Positions 19,306-24,574 of a stretch of 24,574 bases of DNA are shown one piece after another. Positions within the stretch are counted from its first letter, which is position 1. Every line of letters starts with the position of its first letter. The notes beneath the pieces were generated by a model. It saw only the letters and a list, made by a program, of their open reading frames with translations. It did no database searches and was not told the DNA's origin. Source of the stretch: JBDNJM01 sp041687755. Lineage in GTDB: Bacteria > Planctomycetota > UBA1135 > GCA-002686595. Position numbers and translations under genes: made by a program. The stretch covers positions 1-24,574 of the forward strand of contig JBDNJM010000046.1 in NCBI GenBank assembly GCA_041687755.1. The letters are read 5' to 3'.

Positions 19306-20450
19306 TCCACGAGAAAGCGCCCGGGCGCGAACGGCGCGAGCCCTGCGTCGGGGTCGCCGAGCGCGGCGGCCGCGGCCAGGCGCCCGGTCTCAGGGCTCGT
19401 CGAGATGCCGTGGCCGCCGAGGCCCGCGGCCCAGATCAGGCCCTGCACGATGGGGTCGGCGCCGATGGCGAACAGATCGTCGGCGCAGAACGTGCGGTGG
19501 CCGACCCAGGTGCGCTCAAAGCGTCGGAGAGCGGCGGGCGCGAGGTGGCGCTCGGTGCTCAGCGCCAGCCGCTCGAGCTCGCTTGAGTCTTTGGCGTAGT
19601 CGCCGGGCGCGGTGGCCGTTTGATCACAGGCGCAGACCATCAGGCCGCCCTCGGACGGGCGCGAGTAGAACGCGTCGCCGGCGATCCAAGCGGGTGGTGC
19701 GCCCGCATGGAGTCGAGCGTCGGCGACCGTGATCGCCGCGTGCCGGCGGGTGGGCCGAAAGCGCAGGGGCGAGCCGGCACGCTCGGCCAGCTCGCCGGCC
19801 CAGGCGCCGGGGCCGAGGACCACGCGATCGGCGAGCACGCGCTCGCCGTTCGCGAGCACGACGGCGGACAGCTGCCCGGCCGTGCGCTCGAGCTCGACGA
19901 CCCGCGCCCCGAGACGCAGCTCACCGCCGGCGCGCACCAGCGCACGGTGCAGCCCGCTCACAAGGGCGTCAATATCGATCAGGCCTTCGTCCGCATAGCG
20001 AAAGAGCACGGCCGCCGGACGCGCGACGTGCGGCGCGAGCTCGTGCAGCGCCGCGGGATCGAGGGCCTCGGGCATGACGGGGGCCGCGCGCACCATGGCC
20101 GTCAGGGCCTCGGCCGGCGCACCGGCGTCCGCGCCCAGGAGCAGACCGCGGCCGTCCACCAGCGGGGCGCTCGCGATTTCCGGCGGCGGCGCGGCGAAGA
20201 ATGCCTTGGATGCCGGCCCGAGCGCGTCGAGCGGCCCGTGCCCGGTCAGGGTGCGCAGGATGCCCGCGTTGCGGCCCGTCGAGTGGCGCTGCAGGCGGCT
20301 CTCGGCCTCGAGCACGATCACGTCCGCACGGCCGCTCGCAGCGAGGCGCCAGGCGGTCGATAGGCCCGCGATCCCGGCGCCGACAACGACGATGCGGGAC
20401 TTGCCGCGCGCGTTGGGGACGGCTCGCTGATCGGGAGGGGACTGGCCCAT
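19236..20450 (-). CDS. FAD-dependent oxidoreductase (DadA/glycine oxidase-like)
   Basis: The 404-residue product has a dinucleotide-binding fold at residues 19-48: RIVVVGAGIAGLSTAWRLA with GxGxxG and an acidic end at Glu48 (VIVLEAE). HSTGRNAGILR (56-66) and the C-terminal IWAAGLGGHGISTSPETGRLA (which contacts FAD in relatives) place it in the DAO family of amine or amino-acid oxidases and dehydrogenases. The substrate cannot be read. The ATG at 20450 (MGQSPPDQRA) is preferred over open frame to 20540, because the fold begins soon after. Its last 23 codons lie antisense to the end of the sulfatase-fold gene, giving a low-complexity SLSKGSVSKGSAPST tail. Repeat copy B lies in its upstream region. 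Confidence 0.88.
   Translation of the reverse strand: MGQSPPDQRAVPNARGKSRIVVVGAGIAGLSTAWRLAASGRADVIVLEAESRLQRHSTGRNAGILRTLTGHGPLDALGPASKAFFAAPPPEIASAPLVDGRGLLLGADAGAPAEALTAMVRAAPVMPEALDPAALHELAPHVARPAAVLFRYADEGLIDIDALVSGLHRALVRAGGELRLGARVVELERTAGQLSAVVLANGERVLADRVVLGPGAWAGELAERAGSPLRFRPTRRHAAITVADARLHAGAPPAWIAGDAFYSRPSEGGLMVCACDQTATAPGDYAKDSSELERLALSTERHLAPAALRRFERTWVGHRTFCADDLFAIGADPIVQGLIWAAGLGGHGISTSPETGRLAAAAALGDPDAGLAPFAPGRFLVDQSPESVGSLSKGSVSKGSAPST
19251..19290. repeat. 15-nt tandem repeat in the convergent gene overlap
   Basis: GGAGCCCTTGGACAC (19251-19265) is followed by GGAGCCCTTGGACAG (19266-19280) and a partial third unit. It encodes EPLD units of the sulfatase-fold protein on the plus strand and SKGS units of the oxidoreductase on the minus strand. 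Confidence 0.8.
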
Positions 20451-20526
20451 GACCGCAATGTAGTCCGCCGGGCGCGTTCGCGGGAGGGGCGCCCGGGTTA
20501 GAGGTCGGTTCAAACGGCGTGAATCA

Positions 20527-20621
20527 CTGCGCGCAGCCAACCCATGCAGGCCGCAGGCGATGGGCCTAAAGGCGCCTGGGGGGCACTTCGCCTAGGCGGC
20601 GCCATGTCTTTACGGCCTCCC
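20527..20621 (-). repeat. Structured intergenic repeat, copy B
   Basis: On the minus strand this begins GGGAGGC (20621-20615), continues ATGGCGCCGCCTAGGCGAAG and GTGCC-CCCCA-GGCGC (a hairpin), then CCCATCGCCTGCGGCC. It ends with the palindrome CTGCGCGCAG (20536-20527). AGGCGA pairs with TCGCCT; the equivalent stem in copy C is GGCCGA with TCGGCT, so one G-C pair is replaced by C-G. It starts 18 nt after the stop of the small hypothetical gene, on the same strand. Copy B is the most diverged of the three. Confidence 0.6.
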
Positions 20622-20639
20622 AGCCGAGTTCTTGGGCTC

Positions 20640-21026
20640 TCAGCCCGGTTCTTGGGGCTCGCCGATCGGCGGCGAAACGCGCGGGCGCGAGGTGCGCGGG
20701 TTCAGCTCACGGGCGATGAGGTCGACCTGGACGGTCTGCTCGCCCTGCTTGACCTGGTAGCCGCACGTGCGCTCGCAGAAGAACTGCCAGGTCTTCTCGT
20801 CGGCGTCGTAGAACCAGCCGTACTTCAGGGGCTCGTCGATCGGCCCGCGGACGAGCTGGAAGTTCGTGCGCAGGAGGTTTTGAACGGCCTGGGAGCACTC
20901 TTCGGGCTCCATGCAGGAGCCGGCCACGGGGCTGAGCAGGCTGGTCACCGTCAGCACCAGGCCGTTGGTCTTCGAGCGGATCGTGCCGCCGACATCGGAC
21001 ACCTGGAGCTGGACTTGGACGTTCAC
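20640..21026 (-). CDS. Hypothetical protein, 128 aa
   Basis: I do not recognise this protein. It reads VQVQLQVSDVGGTIRSKTNG near the start and contains four Cys (SCMEPEEC and FFCERTCGYQ), aromatic residues in KYGWFYDADEKTWQFF, and a Pro/Arg-rich C-terminus. The even residue mix, against the obviously shadow-like alternatives on the other strand, favours a real gene. The start is GTG at 21026 without a Shine-Dalgarno site. The frame extends further upstream without a good start, so a longer protein is possible. It lies about 155 bp after the kinase stop, on the same strand, and may be cotranscribed with it. No signal peptide is seen from the GTG start. Confidence 0.55.
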   Translation of the reverse strand: MNVQVQLQVSDVGGTIRSKTNGLVLTVTSLLSPVAGSCMEPEECSQAVQNLLRTNFQLVRGPIDEPLKYGWFYDADEKTWQFFCERTCGYQVKQGEQTVQVDLIARELNPRTSRPRVSPPIGEPQEPG

Positions 21027-21118
21027 GGGCGCTTCGAGGAGGGGCTGAGGTAGAGGACGCCGGGTGGCAGGAAGGGCACCGGCAACGTTGGCGCAGTGTA
21101 AGGGGCGGGAAGTTGCAT
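21023..21118 (-). CDS. Possible 31-aa upstream ORF overlapping the hypothetical gene
   Basis: ATG at 21118 opens a Pro-rich 31-residue frame (MQLPAPYTAPTLPVPFLPPG, then VLYLSPSSKRP) whose TGA stop shares two bases with the GTG start of the next gene (GTGA). Such overlap suggests a leader peptide that couples translation. It may equally be a chance ORF in a GC-rich spacer or the true N-terminus separated by a frameshift. No similarity is recognised. Confidence 0.25.
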   Translation of the reverse strand: MQLPAPYTAPTLPVPFLPPGVLYLSPSSKRP

Positions 21119-21146
21119 ATCCAAGACGGCCAAACGCCCCTAGTCC

Positions 21147-21162
21147 GGGGTCGGCCGACCCC
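21147..21162 (-). terminator. Possible weak hairpin after the kinase gene
   Basis: A 16-nt palindrome (GGGGTCGGCCGACCCC) lies 20 nt after the kinase stop, with outer CGG/CCG bases adding to the stem. It has a minimal loop and no T-run, so termination is only a possibility. Confidence 0.3.
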
Positions 21163-21182
21163 CGGGAGGCGCCGCGCCGGGC

Positions 21183-23705
21183 CTAGTCGGCCCCGTGGGC
21201 GAGCCTGAAGGTCAGCCAGCGCTTCTCGAGGATCTGCCGCGCCAAGTCGGCGTCCCGGTCTGGGAAGCTCGCGGGCCGCGCGAGTCCGTTGGGCGTGCCG
21301 GCCTCCGCGGCCACCCAGGTAATCAGTGCCCCCAGGTCCCCGAGGGTCGCAAGGCTCCAATCCAGCGCGCCCGCACCGCCGCGGGGCGCGGGGTACCTGA
21401 CGGTGATGTAGCCGCCGGGCTTCTCGCGCAGGCGACCGGAGGTGAGCTCGGCGCCGGTGGGCCGTCCTTCGCGCGCGATGGCGGGTTCGATCAGGCGCTG
21501 TTGGAAGGCGGCGATCAATTCAGCGGGCGTGGGCAGTCGCCGGCCGCGGTGAGCGGCGTAGCGCTCCACGTCAGCGAGCAACAAGCGCGCGGGTTCGGAC
21601 GCGTCGAGAGTTCGCACCTGGCGCAGCAGCTCGCTCTCGAGGATCGGGGCGCAGCGGCCCGAGCCCATCCAGTCCATCAGGTCCGCGACGGTGGTCACGC
21701 GTCGGTCGATCCAGGCCGAGTCGGAGGGGATGGAGGGGATTCGGGAGCTCCCGGCGGCGCGCTCGGGGGTCTGTTCCGGCAGTCGAACCCAACGCTCCGC
21801 GCGGGAGAGGTCGGGAGCGACCATGCGCCACACGCGGGGCGGTGCGTCCGCGGCGTGGGGTTCGACCAGCCAGTCGCGCTCGGCCCTTAGCGTTGGCTGC
21901 CCCGCCTCGAGGAGCGTCTCAAGACCCGTCTCGGCGGCCTGTTCGAGCCGCGGGTCCTCGGCCACGAGCCGATACGAACCGGGCGACGGCTGGGCGCTGA
22001 AGCCCGTTTCGTGCCAGACGGTGAAGAACGGAGCGACGCTGCGAGTGGACGCGAGCTGGGCCAGCAGGCGCGGACGGCCGAACCCGGCCGGAGGAATCAC
22101 TCGCACGCGTCCGCGCTGGCGCTCGGCGAGGTTGCGCACTTCGAGGGGCAGCAGCTCGCGCTCGAGGGCGAGGGCCGCGTTCCAGGGCTCAATGTGATGT
22201 TCAACGCCGACAGCGGCCGCGCGACCGCGATCGCTCTGCAGGGCCCGTTCGAGGTCCGCGGAGTACGCTTCGAGCGCGCTGGCGAGCTGGCGCTGGGGCG
22301 CGCCTGCGACGGTGCCGCCGAGGGACCGGGCGCCGAGCTGGTCGGTGCGCTGGCGCAGGGCGCGCAGCTCGTGTCCGCGCTCGACGAAGGCGTCCGGGAG
22401 GCCGTTCTGCAGCTGGTCCTCGACTCGAGCGACGGCGGTCAGCAGCCGCGCGCGCTCCCCAGCGAGCGAGCCCACCTGGCGAACGAGCAGCGTCAGAGCG
22501 ACGGCGGCGACCACCGCTGCGGTGCCCAGGCTCGCCGCGCGGTGGCGCCTCAGGAGCTGCACCAGGGGCGCGAAGGCGGAGGGGTCGGGCAGGGACAGCG
22601 GGCGGTGCTCCGCGAACGCGCGCAGGTCGTGGGCGAGGCCGGCCACGACGGGATAGCGCTGCTCGGGATCGGCGCGCAGCACGTGCCCGAGGATGGTGTC
22701 GAGCTGGCGCGGCAGGGCCGCAGCGAAGCGGCTCGGGGGCGGGGCGTCCGCGCAGCTGATGGCGGCTAGGGTCGCGGCGGTGGTGGACTTGGCGAAGGGG
22801 TGGGTGAGCGTCAGCAGCTCATAGGCCAGGGAGCCCAGGGCGAACTGGTCGCTGCGGGGGTCCGAACCGGTGCGGTCGCTGTCGATTTGCTCGGGCGCCA
22901 GGTAGACCGGCGTGCCCACGAGGCGGTGGGTAATGGCCTCGCGCCGCGGTTCGGGTTCCGCGCGCAGGTGGGCCAGCCCGAAGTCGATCAGGATCGGCTG
23001 CAGGTCGGCGGTGACGATCACGTTGGACGGCTTGATGTCGCGGTGCAGCACGCCGCGGTCGTGGCACAGCCCCAGCGCGCGGGCCAGGCGCTCGACGAGC
23101 AGCGCGCGCGCCCGGTAGGAGCGCAGCGCTTCGCCGGTGCGCCGGAGGCCTGCCTCGATGCCATCGGCTGGGACGCCGTCGCGCTGCCGCCGCAGTTCGG
23201 CGAGCACGTCGCTGAGGGCGTGGCCACGGACGCGCTCCATGGCGATGAAGCCGTGCCCTTCGACCTCGCCGACCTCGAACACGCGGACGACGCCGGGGTG
23301 CTCCAGCTGCGCCAGAGCGCGCGCCTCGGCGGCGAGCCAGTCGCCGCTGCCGTCGGCGCCCTCGATCAACTTCAGGGCGACCTCGCGGCCGAGCTGGGGG
23401 TCGTGGGCGAGGTACACGGTGGAGAGTCCGCCGCGGCCGAGCATGCCGCGCAGCGTGAAGCGTCCGAACCGCCGACCGTCGAGGTTGCCGCCGACGCAGG
23501 CTTCGAGGGCGGAGCCCGCGGCCGGGACCGCGCGGGGCTGGCGCAGGGCGTGGGAAAGGGCGCGCAGGTCGCGTTCCGCGCGCTGGGCGGTGCGCAGCAG
23601 CTCGAGCGTGTCGGCCGAGTCGACGCCGAGTCCCTCGAGCGGCGCGTCGGGATCCTCGCGCTCGACGTAGGCCCGGAAGGCCTTGGAGGTGTCGGTGTCC
23701 GTCAT
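21183..23705 (-). CDS. Membrane Ser/Thr protein kinase with FGE/SUMF1-like C-terminal domain
   Basis: The 840-residue product has an acidic N-terminal segment, a Hanks-type kinase domain (residues about 81-368), one transmembrane helix (about 391-408, AASLGTAAVVAAVALTLL), a coiled-coil-like stretch and a large outer domain. Kinase motifs are complete: Gly loop LGRGGLSTVY (89-98), Lys112 in VALKL, HRDIKPSN with Asp223, DFG at 241-243 and APE at 270-272, so it should be active. Residues about 664-735 (AWIDRRVTTVADLMDWM ... ADVERYAAHRGRRLPTPAEL) match the pattern of formylglycine-generating-enzyme-like domains (F-I-D..VT....F, Y..W.GRRLPT.AEWE), but the rest is diverged. The ATG overlaps the sigma-factor stop (ATGA), so the kinase is translationally coupled to it and may act on it. 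Confidence 0.92.
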   Translation of the reverse strand: MTDTDTSKAFRAYVEREDPDAPLEGLGVDSADTLELLRTAQRAERDLRALSHALRQPRAVPAAGSALEACVGGNLDGRRFGRFTLRGMLGRGGLSTVYLAHDPQLGREVALKLIEGADGSGDWLAAEARALAQLEHPGVVRVFEVGEVEGHGFIAMERVRGHALSDVLAELRRQRDGVPADGIEAGLRRTGEALRSYRARALLVERLARALGLCHDRGVLHRDIKPSNVIVTADLQPILIDFGLAHLRAEPEPRREAITHRLVGTPVYLAPEQIDSDRTGSDPRSDQFALGSLAYELLTLTHPFAKSTTAATLAAISCADAPPPSRFAAALPRQLDTILGHVLRADPEQRYPVVAGLAHDLRAFAEHRPLSLPDPSAFAPLVQLLRRHRAASLGTAAVVAAVALTLLVRQVGSLAGERARLLTAVARVEDQLQNGLPDAFVERGHELRALRQRTDQLGARSLGGTVAGAPQRQLASALEAYSADLERALQSDRGRAAAVGVEHHIEPWNAALALERELLPLEVRNLAERQRGRVRVIPPAGFGRPRLLAQLASTRSVAPFFTVWHETGFSAQPSPGSYRLVAEDPRLEQAAETGLETLLEAGQPTLRAERDWLVEPHAADAPPRVWRMVAPDLSRAERWVRLPEQTPERAAGSSRIPSIPSDSAWIDRRVTTVADLMDWMGSGRCAPILESELLRQVRTLDASEPARLLLADVERYAAHRGRRLPTPAELIAAFQQRLIEPAIAREGRPTGAELTSGRLREKPGGYITVRYPAPRGGAGALDWSLATLGDLGALITWVAAEAGTPNGLARPASFPDRDADLARQILEKRWLTFRLAHGAD

Positions 23706-24322
23706 CGGGGGACCTCCGTGGAGCGCAGGCCCAGTGCGAGCCGTTCGAGCGCACGGGCGTAGCGCCCGCGAACGGCGCCGACGCCCAGCTGCAGCTCGGC
23801 CGCAGCCTGCTCCCAGGAGAGTTCCTCGACGGTGCGCATCGAGATCAGCTGCTGGTCGAGCGGGTCCAGGCTCGCGACGGCGGCCAGGAGCACGGCGTCG
23901 CGCTCGAGGTCGGAAGCGCGCGTCGCCGGACCGGCGTCGGTCCTTGCGACCAGGCCGCGCGCGTCGGCCGACTGCTCGCGCGCTGGGTCGCGGCGTTCGG
24001 CGCGCTCGAAACGCAGCAGGTCGCGGGCCTTCGCGGTGACCACCGACGCGAGCCACGCGCGCAGGCTTCCGGGGCCGCGGTCCTCGAAGCGCTCGAGGTC
24101 CCGCGATACGGCGACGAACGCCTGGGAGAGCACGTCCTCCGTGTCGAATCGCCGGCGTTCGTTCGTGCCGAGCCGCGCGCGCGCCAGCAGCGCGAGCATC
24201 GGGCGATAGCGGCGGTACAGCTCGTCCCACGCGGTGGCCTGTCCCGCGCGAGCGCGGTCGATCAGCAGCCGCGTGCGTTCAGGTTCCGGCGCGTGGGGGG
24301 TGAGTTCGAAGGTGTCGGACAT
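23702..24322 (-). CDS. ECF-type RNA polymerase sigma factor
   Basis: The 206-residue product has a sigma-70 region 2 (about 33-108: WDELYRRYRPML, RRFDTEDVLSQAFVAV, GSLRAWLASVVTAKARDLLR) and region 4 (about 143-198: LDPLDQQLISMRTVEELSWE, then QAAAELQLGVGAVRGRYARA), without regions 1 or 3, so it is an ECF-type factor. It directs RNA polymerase to alternative promoters; the regulon cannot be read. The ATG at 24322 (MSDTFELTPH) is chosen over the open frame to 24457 because region 2 begins soon after. Its stop overlaps the kinase start by 4 nt. Sigma-kinase pairs of this kind are common in Planctomycetota, where the kinase is thought to regulate its sigma partner. No anti-sigma gene is adjacent. 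Confidence 0.93.
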   Translation of the reverse strand: MSDTFELTPHAPEPERTRLLIDRARAGQATAWDELYRRYRPMLALLARARLGTNERRRFDTEDVLSQAFVAVSRDLERFEDRGPGSLRAWLASVVTAKARDLLRFERAERRDPAREQSADARGLVARTDAGPATRASDLERDAVLLAAVASLDPLDQQLISMRTVEELSWEQAAAELQLGVGAVRGRYARALERLALGLRSTEVPR

Positions 24323-24493
24323 GGGGGTCCGCCGCCCATTCACGGCGTCGGAACCCTTAATCGTCCGGGTTTTCGGCCGGGAACGGACCCGTCGCACGCA
24401 GCGGCCAGCGGGGGGTGCCCCAGGATCGGGAACCGCGGCCCGGCGGGGCTGGTTCACGCCGATGCACGTGCGGGCTGGGGGAAGGATACGGTG

Positions 24494-24574
24494 CCAGGCA
24501 CGTTTTCACCGGCCCGCGAGCCTCAAGGCCGCTTTGCGGCCTTGAGGCTCGCGGGCCGGTGAAAACGTGCCTGG
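24494..24574. repeat. Perfect 39-bp-arm inverted repeat at the window end
   Basis: The arm at 24494-24532 (beginning CCAGGCACGTTTTCACC) is perfectly complementary to 24536-24574, with a TTT loop between. It runs to the last base, so it may extend further. The CCAGGCACGTTTT start resembles the GTGCCTGACACC/AGGTGCC-type palindromes found with REP-associated (Y1) transposases, from memory. A transcript would fold into a very stable hairpin. The rest of the 250 bp upstream of the sigma factor holds nothing I can identify. Confidence 0.75.

Overview
The window is GC-rich bacterial chromosomal DNA, with GC-biased codon use and almost no Shine-Dalgarno sites. It comes from a diderm: it has an Omp85/TamA-like barrel with a TamB-like partner, two lipobox proteins and several Sec signal peptides. 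An ECF-type sigma factor fused by ATGA overlap to a membrane Ser/Thr kinase with a degenerate FGE/SUMF1-like tail, together with a type III glutamine synthetase, fits Planctomycetota best. A myxobacterium-like lineage is not excluded. This assignment is inference from gene content only.

Layout. (1) 1-2725 is an accessory, partly decayed segment. It holds the C-terminus of an IS110-family transposase and its downstream non-coding end, one copy of a structured repeat, a 59-bp displaced duplicate of the glutamine synthetase 3' end, two less GC-rich genes for exported proteins of unknown function, and a fragment resembling the C-terminal tail of a secreted protein. (2) 2726-4918 (-) is glutamine synthetase III, ending in a long hairpin terminator. 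(3) 5214-9088 (+) holds two tandem paralogous secreted alpha/beta hydrolases with a small IPT/TIG-like secreted protein between them. (4) 9400-11052 (+) is thiC, with no recognisable TPP riboswitch. (5) 17555-11308 (-) is a tamB-tamA pair with a GTGA overlap. (6) 17764-19305 (+) is a sulfatase-fold lipoprotein without the catalytic Cys; it overlaps convergently with a DadA-like FAD oxidoreductase (-). (7) 24322-20640 (-) is sigma factor, kinase, a possible mini-ORF and a small hypothetical protein. The window ends in a perfect 39-bp-arm inverted repeat.

The most interesting signals are these. A three-copy family of structured repeats (462-574, 11059-11147, 20527-20621) lies 6-18 nt after a stop codon, in the same orientation as the preceding gene, with paired substitutions in possible stems. 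The glutamine synthetase tail is duplicated in direct orientation about 2.1 kb apart, bracketing the less GC-rich genes, like the scar of an element that integrated at the 3' end of a gene. The IS110 remnant lies next to one of the structured repeats, which matches the known taste of this family for palindromic targets.
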